A stretch of DNA of 64,000 nt, from positions 248,001 through 312,000 of the forward strand of contig JAHJCU010000004.1 of the NCBI GenBank assembly GCA_018812925.1, read 5' to 3'. The notes beneath the pieces are model-generated. The model made no database searches. It was not told the DNA's origin and worked only from the letters and a program-made list of their open reading frames with translations. A program made the position numbers and the translations under genes. Within the stretch, counting starts at the first letter, position 1; every line of letters starts with the position of its first letter. Source of the stretch: Candidatus Omnitrophota bacterium. GTDB taxonomy: Bacteria; CAIJMQ01. Of the stretch, positions 16,560 through 25,077 are shown in pieces.

Positions 16560-18425
16560 TTATTCCCCTTTATCATCTCCAAAAAAAGCCGCAGGGCCAA
16601 CTTTCTTTTTTATCTCGAAAGACTTTTTTGCCAAATCAAAAGCCATGCCTAAATCTGCTTCGTCACATTTGTGGCAAGCGACTCTAACAAGACCCCCCAT
16701 TGTATATTTCTTGCCCGTTATATCTCTAAATGGACAATCTATATCTAGTAAGTCTTTTGGTGTTAAGCGAAGTGGAGCAATAGTAAGTTTTGATTTTTGG
16801 GGAAAAATACTAAAAAAAGGACCAACACCAATTCCGTCGTCAAAACTAAATTGACTCCTATCAACACGGACACTTATATTGTTGCTTAAAGCCAATATTT
16901 TATAAGTCAACTGTTTACAAAAATCAAGATGATATTTTAAAAACTTCAAGTTTTTCATATCTGGACCAAATAAAGATGCTTGTCCCCATAATAATCCTAA
17001 TGATGTTTTATCAAACTTTCTCATATGGGTAGATATTATAGTTTTTGCCTCTTGTTTGCTGATGAAGTGGGCCGGTATCTCGTCAATTTCTCGTTTAATT
17101 ACTTCCCCTCTCTGTTGTATATCTACAACTCTTAACAAACCTAGATTTCCCCGAGTAAAGTATTCCTTCGGGGTTTCCCATTTCGGGAATTTAGATATAT
17201 GCACTTCTAGTATCCGTTCCAATTCAGTAAACAACAAAAAAGTAGAATAGGAAGCGTTATCGGAGTGAAATACTATAGGAATATCTTCTAAGAACCTCTC
17301 TCTATTATGTCCTATTTCCCCTATTTCCTCGCATTTGCAACGGAATTTTACGATGTTTCGATGAAAGAAATACACATTTATTGGATATCTAATCTGCTCT
17401 AAATACTGGGTGGAATATACTCCTCCCATTCTCCAGACAAATTTATCATGTTCAGAGATGAAATCTTCATAGATATCCATTTTCTTCCAACTATCTGTTG
17501 CAAGTAAAAATGCCATCTTTTTCTCCGGTAGAATCAGAAAAGGGTTCCCAATTTTCTGTTTAATTATTTCCCACTCACTATTAGTAACTGGGAAATTCGT
17601 ACCCTCTGGCCGTCTTAATATACTGAGATTTCTAAGCCCTTCTATGTTCTTTAGTTCTTTGCGCAGGATAGGATTGTTTATTAATTTTTTGATAATTTTT
17701 ATTTTAGCCATCCATCGTTCCTTCATAAACTTTTTTTCGTCAATCCGATATTTGTCAGGTCCTGCTGGGTTAGAATTGAAGAAAGGTTCGGATATAACTT
17801 CTGCAATAGCATAAATACCAGCATCCTTACCTGACATCCAAATCAAAGCTATATCACCAATCTTGATCTTATCTTTATATTGGAAAATGCTCCAGCCATC
17901 GATATTGCAATTGGGATCAGTCAACGCGTTCAAAATATCATATTTGTCTGGATTTGCCTGAAAAATCCAAATATTTCTGTCTTTGCTTAAAGTGACTGGC
18001 TTTTCTTCAACTTTGCTTTCTTTTGGTTGGGTTTGTTCAACATCATCAAGAAATTTATAATTATGTTTTTGCGCTAGGTTCGATATGAAAGCAAGCCCTA
18101 ATTCTTTACACTCAATTCCTACGTTCTCCAAAAAAAGTTTTCTTTCGCTGGGGATAATGTTTGCGCATAGTAGAAGCTCGATTGTTTTATGAGGATTCTG
18201 TTGCTTTAATAAGCCGTAATATTCAATGATTTGTCCGGAGGCATCTCTCGATAAAATCCCCCTTTTGACTTCAACTATAATAGTTCGATTATATTTGTCT
18301 TCAAAAACTATATCAGCAAAACAACTTCCTATCTTAACTTGTTGCCCAATAAGCTTAAAACCAGAATTAGGGAAGAAATCTTCGGGATATTGGGCGATAA
18401 GATTTTCTATATCTTTTTCCAACAT
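16560..18425 (-). CDS. DUF91/NucS-like nuclease fused to an EVE domain and an unknown C-terminal region
   Basis: A 621-residue protein in three parts. Residues 1-115 match DUF91/NucS-type PD-(D/E)xK nucleases: Asp38 (FADIVFED), Glu52-x-Lys54 (VEVKRG) and the following QIIEYYG helix. Residues 150-290 are an EVE (PUA-like) domain: WIFQANPDKYDILNAL, GDIALIWMSGKDAGIYAIAEV. EVE domains read modified cytosines. Residues 300-621 are unfamiliar and carry FRCKCEE and ACHKCDEADLG cysteines. The build suggests a nuclease directed to modified DNA, like a type IV restriction enzyme. This function is inferred. The gene sits alone between word-repeat tracts. Confidence 0.8.
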   Translation of the reverse strand: MLEKDIENLIAQYPEDFFPNSGFKLIGQQVKIGSCFADIVFEDKYNRTIIVEVKRGILSRDASGQIIEYYGLLKQQNPHKTIELLLCANIIPSERKLFLENVGIECKELGLAFISNLAQKHNYKFLDDVEQTQPKESKVEEKPVTLSKDRNIWIFQANPDKYDILNALTDPNCNIDGWSIFQYKDKIKIGDIALIWMSGKDAGIYAIAEVISEPFFNSNPAGPDKYRIDEKKFMKERWMAKIKIIKKLINNPILRKELKNIEGLRNLSILRRPEGTNFPVTNSEWEIIKQKIGNPFLILPEKKMAFLLATDSWKKMDIYEDFISEHDKFVWRMGGVYSTQYLEQIRYPINVYFFHRNIVKFRCKCEEIGEIGHNRERFLEDIPIVFHSDNASYSTFLLFTELERILEVHISKFPKWETPKEYFTRGNLGLLRVVDIQQRGEVIKREIDEIPAHFISKQEAKTIISTHMRKFDKTSLGLLWGQASLFGPDMKNLKFLKYHLDFCKQLTYKILALSNNISVRVDRSQFSFDDGIGVGPFFSIFPQKSKLTIAPLRLTPKDLLDIDCPFRDITGKKYTMGGLVRVACHKCDEADLGMAFDLAKKSFEIKKKVGPAAFFGDDKGE

Positions 18426-18446
18426 AATTACCGTCTATTTTTGTAG

Positions 18447-18541
18447 GATTTTAAACTTAAAACTTATAACTTACCACTTAATACTATTTATCCCTTTTTC
18501 TCTTTTCTGACTTCTGTCCTCTGTCTTCTGTTATCTGTCTT
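18447..18541. repeat. Low-complexity word tract between the nuclease gene and lysS
   Basis: ACTTAAAACTTATAACTTACC words are followed by TTCTGTCCTCTGTCTTCTGTT words. The two halves are built from different degenerate units and do not pair well. Confidence 0.45.
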
Positions 18542-18543
18542 TT

Positions 18544-19995
18544 TCACGCTTCCGGTCTAAGCAACGGAAACAGAATAACATCGCGGATGGATTTGGAATC
18601 TGTAAGAAGCATTGTAAGGCGGTCGATTCCTATTCCCAATCCTGCGGTGGGCGGCATACCGTATTCCAACGCCGTTATGAAATCTTTATCAAGAGGATGC
18701 GCCTCTTCGTCTCCTTTATCACGCATTTGTGTTTGTTTTTTAAACCTTTTTTCCTGTTCTCTCGGGTCGTTTAATTCCGTGTAAGCGTTGCCCAATTCAA
18801 GAGCGCCGATAAACGGCTGGAATCTTTCGACTATTTTACCTTCACTGCCTTTCTTTTCTTTTGCCAATGGCGAAAGTTCAATAGGGAAATCCGTCACAAA
18901 AATCGGCTGAATAAAATTGGGGATTGCAAATTTTTTGAACAATGAATCCAAGATATGCCAAAAAGAATCGTCCGCGTCAACCCCTTTTTTCTTTGCTTCT
19001 TTTCTTATTTGTTCTTCCGAATCCTTCTCCACATCTATCCCGCAATATTTTTTAAACGCTTCTGCGTAAGTAATCCTTTCCCATTTTTCGGGGAAAGAGA
19101 TTTTCTGGGATTGATAAATGACTTCATTACTGCCTTTAGTTTCTTTGACTAATTCATTGAACATTTGTTCTGTAAATTCCATTAAATCCTCGTAATCGGC
19201 ATATGCCCAATAAAGTTCGAGCATCGTAAATTCCGGATTATGCCTTGTGGAAGTGCCCTCATTCCTGAAATTCCTGTTGAGCTCGTAGATTTTTTCATAT
19301 CCTCCGACAATTAACTTTTTAAGGTAAAGTTCGGGAGCAATCCTTAAATAAAGGTCAATATCTAAAGCGTTATGGTGGGTAATAAACGGCTTTGCTAAAG
19401 CGCCTCCGGGAAGTGGCTGCATCATTGGCGTTTCTACTTCTATAAAACTGTGCTTATTTAGAAAACTTCTCATACCGGTTATTATTTTGCTTCTTGTAAG
19501 AAAGATATCTTTAACTTCACCGTTCATTACCAAATCCAGATACCGCTGTCGGTATCTTGTTTCCACATCCTGTAGGCCATACCACTTTTGAGGAAGCGGA
19601 TTTAAACACTTTGTTAAAGGCAAAAGTTCTTTTGCAACTATAGTAATTTCTCCGGTTCTTGTTTTAAAAACTTCACCGCTTACACCTATATGGTCGCCAA
19701 TATCCAATAATTGTAAAATTTCATAAGTTTCTTGCCCGACCGTATCCAGCTTGTAATAAACCTGAACTTTTGAATCTTTGTCTTGAATATCCATAAAAGT
19801 CGATTTGCCGTGTTCTCTAACACTCATTATCCTGCCTGCGACTTTTACGGGTTTGCCTTCAAATTCTTTGAATTGTTGATTAACTTGGCTTAACGAGCAG
19901 GAAATTGAAAATTTATTACTAAAAGGCTCTACGCCCTTTTCTTCCAATTTATTAAGTTTTTCTTCTCTTACCTTCGAAAGTTCGTCGCGTTTCAT
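18544..19995 (-). CDS. lysS: Lysyl-tRNA synthetase, class II
   Basis: A 483-residue class II enzyme charging tRNA-Lys. It has an N-terminal OB-fold anticodon domain (VKVAGRIMSVREHGKSTFMDIQD), motif 1 around RSFLNKHSFIEVETPMMQP, motif 2 around RNFRNEGTSTRHNPEFTMLE, and motif 3 GIGIDRLTMLLTDS. All class-defining residues are present and length is usual. The terminal LFPLLRPE is typical. It is transcribed from its own promoter (20024-20053). Confidence 0.97.
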   Translation of the reverse strand: MKRDELSKVREEKLNKLEEKGVEPFSNKFSISCSLSQVNQQFKEFEGKPVKVAGRIMSVREHGKSTFMDIQDKDSKVQVYYKLDTVGQETYEILQLLDIGDHIGVSGEVFKTRTGEITIVAKELLPLTKCLNPLPQKWYGLQDVETRYRQRYLDLVMNGEVKDIFLTRSKIITGMRSFLNKHSFIEVETPMMQPLPGGALAKPFITHHNALDIDLYLRIAPELYLKKLIVGGYEKIYELNRNFRNEGTSTRHNPEFTMLELYWAYADYEDLMEFTEQMFNELVKETKGSNEVIYQSQKISFPEKWERITYAEAFKKYCGIDVEKDSEEQIRKEAKKKGVDADDSFWHILDSLFKKFAIPNFIQPIFVTDFPIELSPLAKEKKGSEGKIVERFQPFIGALELGNAYTELNDPREQEKRFKKQTQMRDKGDEEAHPLDKDFITALEYGMPPTAGLGIGIDRLTMLLTDSKSIRDVILFPLLRPEA

Positions 19996-20023
19996 AATTT
20001 TTACCTTTATAAAGATTGAATGG

Positions 20024-20053
20024 ATTATAGAAAACCCTTACTATATAAGTCAA
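20024..20053 (-). promoter_or_regulatory. Sigma-70 promoter of lysS
   Basis: On the minus strand TTGACT (20048-20053), an 18-bp spacer and TATAAT (20024-20029). The leader is about 22 nt and carries AAAGG before the ATG. Confidence 0.7.
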
Positions 20054-20178
20054 TTTTGATAAACTGTATTAAATACCCTTTTTTCATCAATTGTACGTCT
20101 GCCCATCATTTTTGCCGTTTAAGAATTTGAATGCTATTGACAGTCGTTGTAAAATGGTGATTGAGGATAAGATAAAAA

Positions 20179-21258
20179 ATGAAAAAGCTAGAGTTTATTG
20201 TACCCCCGCAAACTTATCAAAAAGCGGAGCCAAAGGGGAAAATAAAAAAAGAAAGCGTAGTAGACCCATACTTGCATCTTGTCAGAAGCCTAAGCCAACT
20301 TATGAGCACAAATAAACTTTATGGAACTAACCATAAAATATTCAAAGAGCATTTGAAGCAAGTCTTTCCGGAAGTCAGCAAATTGCTGTTGGAAAAGAAA
20401 TCTATTTCTTTTTTTGAAACAGATAATACTCTTTTAGTAAACCGCAAAAAGATTGAAACTAACGATGGATTGACTAAACGGCTACTGAGAAGTCTTTGCG
20501 ATCTATCAGTGGGATACCTAATATTAGAATCAGGACTAACCCTTGAAGAATTTATAGTTTTTATACGTCTGTTATGTAACGAAGAACCTCTAAAGGGAGA
20601 AGAAAATATAAAGCAATACTTAAAAGAAAAAGGGGCTAATCACGTACTTGTCCGTTCTGCTACTTACAAATTAGTTGAGGAAGACGAGAAAGTTGTAAAA
20701 AAAGGCGAGGTTCTGGCAATTGAAGAGCTCTCTTTTGAGATACGTAATAGATTTTTACAAGATTTGAAAAACGGAGAGGTAGGCAAAAAACTCGTAAAAG
20801 AAGAACGAAAATATAGAGAGTTAGCCCACGACCCTTCTTTCCTTTCTAAGGCAATATTTGATTTAGCCAAAAATAAAGATAACCCCGAAGACCTTGCAAA
20901 AATTATTTGGTTGATTGGCGACTATATGATAGGTGAAATTGATACCGCTAGAGAAGAAAAAATTAATCGTATAGCAATAGAGAAACTAAAAAAACAGATA
21001 TTCATTTTATGGAGAGAGAAGATAAGTAAACCAGATATGGAGAAACATATTCAAAAAACCTTTACCGCAATAAGTCTTGCTTCAAAGATTAAAGGATTAA
21101 TCTTGCTTTATGAAAAATATACAAAAAACTTGGAAAAGAATGCGTCCCAAATTCAGAAAATATTAGAAACACTACCTAAAGAAAGCCAGTTATATCAGCA
21201 AACAAAAGAAAAATTAGACAAAATCGGCTTATTCCCTCCCCAAAAAACGAATAAATAA
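20179..21258 (+). CDS. Unknown helical protein
   Basis: A 359-residue soluble, charged protein. Residues about 30-130 contain the pattern LVRSLSQLMSTNKLYGTNHK, FFETDNTLLVNRKKI and LILESGLTLEEFIVFIRLL, a module seen at the N-terminus of several uncharacterised bacterial proteins. The remainder is helical (AKIIWLIGDYMIGEIDTARE) and may form HEAT-like repeats. There is no catalytic motif. It is divergent from lysS and ends before the second copy of the inverted-repeat element. A scaffold or adaptor role is a guess. Confidence 0.7.
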   Translation: MKKLEFIVPPQTYQKAEPKGKIKKESVVDPYLHLVRSLSQLMSTNKLYGTNHKIFKEHLKQVFPEVSKLLLEKKSISFFETDNTLLVNRKKIETNDGLTKRLLRSLCDLSVGYLILESGLTLEEFIVFIRLLCNEEPLKGEENIKQYLKEKGANHVLVRSATYKLVEEDEKVVKKGEVLAIEELSFEIRNRFLQDLKNGEVGKKLVKEERKYRELAHDPSFLSKAIFDLAKNKDNPEDLAKIIWLIGDYMIGEIDTAREEKINRIAIEKLKKQIFILWREKISKPDMEKHIQKTFTAISLASKIKGLILLYEKYTKNLEKNASQIQKILETLPKESQLYQQTKEKLDKIGLFPPQKTNK

Positions 21259-21353
21259 ATTCACCCATCTTTTATATAGCAAAACCACCCATTTTTAGTG
21301 TCTATTGCAATCTTTTAAAAACAATATGCTAAAATATTTTTATATTCAATGTA

Positions 21354-21481
21354 TTTACCCCGTTAAAGATCGAAAAGAAGAAACTATGAATTGTCTATCG
21401 CTTCAGAAATAAAGGGGGAATGTCCAAAGGTTAAGTGTGATTCACGGTCGCCATATGGCGACCTATCTCTAACGGGGTTTA
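21354..21481. repeat. Interspersed element with terminal inverted repeats, copy 2
   Basis: A 128-bp unit starts TTTACCCCGTTAAAGAT and ends ATCTCTAACGGGGTTTA, with the hairpin GGTCGCCATATGGCGACC at 21446-21463. The ends and hairpin match copy 1 at 6417-6559, while the ~75 bases between differ. It lies in the 282-bp gap before the UPF0280 gene; nothing else is recognisable there. Confidence 0.65.
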
Positions 21482-21540
21482 CTTCTCAATATGTGTTATA
21501 TAACACAGTTCAAACAAGAAAAACGAACTAATTCCGATAT

Positions 21541-22299
21541 ATGAAATCAAATATATATATGCCCAGAACTTACAGAAAAACTTCCAAGCCAAAAGACCTT
21601 TATTGTTACGAGATAAAACATAAGGAAAGTGACCTGCTTATAAGTTCCGGGGAAAACCTTAAAGACACGGCTTTGAAAAGTTTAAAAAAATACAGAAACC
21701 AGATTGAGGAATATATAGAAAAAGACCCTCATTTTGCATCTGCTTTGATTCCTTATAAACTTTTAAAGAGTGCGCCGCTTATTACAAGAAAAATGCAGGA
21801 GGCGGGAAAAGTTTGCGGGGTGGGCCCAATGGCCGCAGTAGCAGGCGCCATCAGCCAATTTGTAGGGAAAGACCTTTTAAAATTAACTGACGAGGTCATC
21901 ATAGAAAACGGGGGAGATATATTCATAAAAACTAAAAAGACACGCAAAATCGCAATATTTTCAGGTAACACTCCCTGGAAAGATAAACTGATTTTAGTAA
22001 TAAATCCCGAACAGACTCCGATTGGGATATGTACATCAAGCGGAAAAATAGGACACTCACTTTCTTTCGGGAAAGCAGACGCCGTTGCTGTAACATCCGA
22101 CTGCGCAATATTAGCTGACGCTGTTGCTACCGCAGTAGGGAATATGATACAATCGCCCCACGATATCCCGAAAGCTATCCGTTATTGCAGGAAAATTAAA
22201 AATATCAAAGGTTTAGTTATAATTAAGGATAGTGATTTAGGAATATGGGGTGATATTCAGTTGGAAGATAGAGAAAGAAATACAATAGAAATACGGTAG
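21541..22299 (+). CDS. UPF0280 family protein (ApbE-like fold)
   Basis: A 252-residue protein matching UPF0280, a family related to ApbE flavin transferases and common in methanogens and anaerobes. Diagnostic segments are GKVCGVGPMAAVAGAIS (about 97-113), IIENGGDIFIK and GICTSSGKIGHSLSFGKADAVAV, then SDCAILADAVATAVGN. FMN transfer or binding is inferred from the fold. The last residues (ERNTIEIR) come from a GAAATACRRTA-type repeat, so the natural C-terminus may be shorter. No redox partner is nearby. Confidence 0.88.
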   Translation: MKSNIYMPRTYRKTSKPKDLYCYEIKHKESDLLISSGENLKDTALKSLKKYRNQIEEYIEKDPHFASALIPYKLLKSAPLITRKMQEAGKVCGVGPMAAVAGAISQFVGKDLLKLTDEVIIENGGDIFIKTKKTRKIAIFSGNTPWKDKLILVINPEQTPIGICTSSGKIGHSLSFGKADAVAVTSDCAILADAVATAVGNMIQSPHDIPKAIRYCRKIKNIKGLVIIKDSDLGIWGDIQLEDRERNTIEIR

Positions 22300-22400
22300 A
22301 AATGCAGTGGAAATACGTAGTAGAAAGGCAATATATTTCGATATATTTCCCCGCCTGCTTGCGAAGCGGGCAGGCACATATTTCAATTTATTTCCATTGA
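22276..22400. repeat. GAAATAC word palindrome around a CCGCCTGC hairpin
   Basis: The left arm has repeated GAAATACAATAGAAATAC-like words and the right arm has TATTTCGATATATTTCC and ATTTCAATTTATTTCC. The perfect GC palindrome CCGCCTGC/GCGGGCAGG (22349-22375) sits inside the right arm. The left arm encodes the end of the UPF0280 protein. Confidence 0.55.
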
Positions 22401-22429
22401 CGAATAATAAATGAGGGGGTGAAAATTTA

Positions 22430-22627
22430 GTGCCGCATGTTAAGTTAGATAAAGGTGAACCTTTAGATAAGGTCTTAAGAAAATTCAAGAGACAGCTGGA
22501 AAGAGAAGGCTTATTCAAAGAATTAAGAAGAAGAGAATTCTACGAAAAGCCCACGGAAAAAAGAAGAAAAAAATATTTGAAAACCGTTAAGAAAATCGCA
22601 TATGCGAGAAGACACCCAGAAGCATGA
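22430..22627 (+). CDS. rpsU: 30S ribosomal protein S21
   Basis: A 65-residue basic protein with GTG start behind GAGGGGGTG. VKLDKGEPLDKVLRKFKRQLEREG (about 4-27) and RRREFYEKPTEKRRKK are the S21 hallmarks. S21 helps initiation by exposing the 16S anti-Shine-Dalgarno. The phosphoglycerate mutase frame begins before this gene ends. Confidence 0.95.
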   Translation: MPHVKLDKGEPLDKVLRKFKRQLEREGLFKELRRREFYEKPTEKRRKKYLKTVKKIAYARRHPEA

Positions 22628-23924
22628 TCCCATTAGAAGTCCCGCCATTAATGCAATGTCGGGCAGTTCCAATACCCGCCTTGATGAGATAAAGGCGAGG
22701 CAGGTAAAGCCGGAACTTACTTCTAACGGAACAAGTTTATTAAAAAAATTATCCAAGGCTACGTCGTCAAAGATTATTTTATTTGTGATGGACGGTGTGG
22801 GCGGCTTGCCCATAGAAGGCAAAACAGAACTTGAACACGCCTTAAAGCCTAACCTTGATTCTTTGGCAAGACAAAGCGTATGCGGAGTAGTTGACCCGAT
22901 ATCAGCCGGAATAACTCCCGGTAGCGGTCCTGCGCATTTGGGACTGTTTGGATGTGACCCATTAAAATACAATATAGGACGAGGAGTGCTTGAAGCCTCA
23001 GGCATAAACTTTCCTTTGGAAAAAGACGATTTGGCTGTTCGCATAAATTTCGCGACAATTGACAAAGAAGGGAAAATTACCGATAGAAGAGCCGGCAGAA
23101 TTTCTACCGAAATAAACGAAAAATTATGCGAAGAATTAAGTAGAATAAAGATAGATTCAGTAAAAATTTTCGTAAAACCTGTTAAAGAACATCGCGCAGT
23201 GGTGGTATTTAGGGGCAAAAATTTATCGGAAGCAATTGCTGAAACAGACCCTCAAGTATTAGGAGCGCTTCCCTTGGAACCTATTGCCTTGTCCAAAGAA
23301 GCCCAAACCACCTCTGAAATTATAAGTAAATTCGTATCCGAAGCAAAAAAGGTCCTTGCGCCTCATCATCCTGCAAATATGTTATTGTTAAGAGGTTTTG
23401 CAAAACCGCCTTCTTTGCCTTCTTTTCAGGAAATATACCGTCTTAATCCTGCGGCCATTGCAACATATCCAATGTATAAGGGACTTGCCCGTCTTGTAGG
23501 TATGAAAGTTTTGCAGTTAAAAGGCGGTAATATTGAAGATGAGGTAACAGCTTTAGAAGAAAACTATAAAGACCACGACTTTTTCTTTATTCACATAAAA
23601 GGAACAGATAGCGCCGGTGAAGACGGAGATTGGAAAAGAAAAGTGCAGGTAATCGAAAATGCGGATAAATTTATTCCTAGAATTCTTAAACTCAAACCCG
23701 AATCCTTAGTAATAACAGGCGACCACTCTACTCCATCTGTCCTTAAATCACATTCATGGCATCCTGTCCCGATACTTCTTTATTCTCCTACTTGCAGAGT
23801 TGATGATGTGAATAATTTTTCTGAAACCGCCTGCGTTAAAGGCGGATTAGGCAGAATCAAGGCGTTAGATATAATGCCTCTTGCTATGGCTCATGCGCAG
23901 AAATTAGAAAAATACGGGGCTTAA
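22602..23924 (+). CDS. apgM: Cofactor-independent phosphoglycerate mutase, archaeal type (ApgM)
   Basis: A 440-residue alkaline-phosphatase-superfamily enzyme interconverting 3- and 2-phosphoglycerate. Metal-binding Asp64 lies in FVMDGVGGLP. PGSGPAHLGLFGCDP holds the catalytic Ser, and FIHIKGTDSAGEDGD and GDHSTPSVLKSHSWHPVP complete the metal site. The family normally starts near ILFVMDG. Here about 50 extra residues precede it, encoded partly by CCCGCC-type palindromic DNA (22633-22710). They overlap rpsU by 26 bp and have no clear Shine-Dalgarno, so the start is uncertain. Confidence 0.92.
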   Translation: MREDTQKHDPIRSPAINAMSGSSNTRLDEIKARQVKPELTSNGTSLLKKLSKATSSKIILFVMDGVGGLPIEGKTELEHALKPNLDSLARQSVCGVVDPISAGITPGSGPAHLGLFGCDPLKYNIGRGVLEASGINFPLEKDDLAVRINFATIDKEGKITDRRAGRISTEINEKLCEELSRIKIDSVKIFVKPVKEHRAVVVFRGKNLSEAIAETDPQVLGALPLEPIALSKEAQTTSEIISKFVSEAKKVLAPHHPANMLLLRGFAKPPSLPSFQEIYRLNPAAIATYPMYKGLARLVGMKVLQLKGGNIEDEVTALEENYKDHDFFFIHIKGTDSAGEDGDWKRKVQVIENADKFIPRILKLKPESLVITGDHSTPSVLKSHSWHPVPILLYSPTCRVDDVNNFSETACVKGGLGRIKALDIMPLAMAHAQKLEKYGA

Positions 23925-23968
23925 TAGCCGACTATCGCAATCAACGCCTTCTTTTTTAAAATAATATA

Positions 23969-24970
23969 ATGACATCCGAATACAAATTCAAACTCGCTGT
24001 TCTTCTGTTAATAATAGTTATCGCGGGCGGAATATTCGGTTATATGGCCATAGAAGATTGGACATTTCTGGATGCACTTTACATGACCATAATAACCGTG
24101 GCAACAGTAGGTTTTGAAGAAGTTCATAATTTATCCACTACAGGTAGAATTTTTACTATAGGGCTGATAATATCAAGTATATCCATTTTAGCCTATGGTA
24201 TTACTGCTATTTCCAGTTTTATTATAGAAGGTCAGTTCCGTGAAATAGGAAGGAGAAGAAAAATGGAAGCGAAAATCAAAAAGCTTAAAAATCATTTTAT
24301 TGTATGCGGTGAAGGAAAAGTATGCTTGCAGGTCGTAGAAGAATTGCAAAGAGCAAAAGTTTCTTTTGTAGTGATTGCCAATAATATTCAGGCATTTGAA
24401 GAAGATCAGGGACTGACTTTAATACAAGGTGACGCAACGGACGACGAAATATTGAAAAAAGCAAAAATAGAGGATGCAAAGGGGCTAATTGCGTGCCTTA
24501 ATTCCGATACTGACAACCTATTTATTACCCTTTCAGCCCGAGCATTGAATCCCAAACTTAATATTGTGGCTGAAGCAAGAGAAGAGATTTCGCAAAGCAA
24601 AATGCTTAAGGCAGGAGCAAATAATGTAATTTCCCCCGATATTATAGGCGGAAGAAGAATGGCTTCTGTACTATTAAGACCTACTGTCGTTTCTTTTTTG
24701 GATGTTATGACAAGAGGTGATAATGATGTTACCTTAAGGCTGGAAGAAGTTAAACTATGTCCTAACTCTACGCTAGTAGGGAAAACTCTAAACGATACGG
24801 AAATTCGCAAGAAAACAGGCACTCTTGTAGTAGCGATAAAAGATAATGAAACCGGTATAATTAAATACAACCCTCCGTCACACTCAATACTTAAGGCAGA
24901 AGATATTCTTTTAGTATTAGGAGAAGAAGAAACAATTAATAAATTGTCGCAACTTTGTAAAAAAGATTAG
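23969..24970 (+). CDS. Two-TM potassium channel with TrkA-N and TrkA-C domains
   Basis: A 333-residue protein with helices at about 8-26 and 58-83 flanking a pore loop, an NAD-binding RCK/TrkA-N domain starting HFIVCGEGKVCLQVVEEL (about 108), and a TrkA-C domain from about 240. The build matches MthK/Kch-like channels gated by the cytosolic ring. The filter reads TVATVGFEEV: the second glycine of the usual GYG/GFG is Glu. Ion selectivity is therefore uncertain. The gene stands alone after apgM. Confidence 0.87.
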   Translation: MTSEYKFKLAVLLLIIVIAGGIFGYMAIEDWTFLDALYMTIITVATVGFEEVHNLSTTGRIFTIGLIISSISILAYGITAISSFIIEGQFREIGRRRKMEAKIKKLKNHFIVCGEGKVCLQVVEELQRAKVSFVVIANNIQAFEEDQGLTLIQGDATDDEILKKAKIEDAKGLIACLNSDTDNLFITLSARALNPKLNIVAEAREEISQSKMLKAGANNVISPDIIGGRRMASVLLRPTVVSFLDVMTRGDNDVTLRLEEVKLCPNSTLVGKTLNDTEIRKKTGTLVVAIKDNETGIIKYNPPSHSILKAEDILLVLGEEETINKLSQLCKKD

Positions 24971-25077
24971 ATTTTCAAGAAAGAAAAAAGCGCCTTAGGA
25001 CAGTTAAAAATTATATTACACATAAGTTTTTTCTATCTCTGCTAAATGTTCTGTTCCGGAAAAGAAAATCTTACATC

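Noticed and set aside
20151-20190. TTGACA before the unknown gene at 20179 as its promoter
   Set aside because: No -10 box lies at a workable distance; the only AT-rich hexamers are 7 or 25 bases away.
22523-23218. 231-codon minus-strand open frame
   Set aside because: It is antisense to apgM, with Pro/Ser-rich composition typical of a shadow frame.
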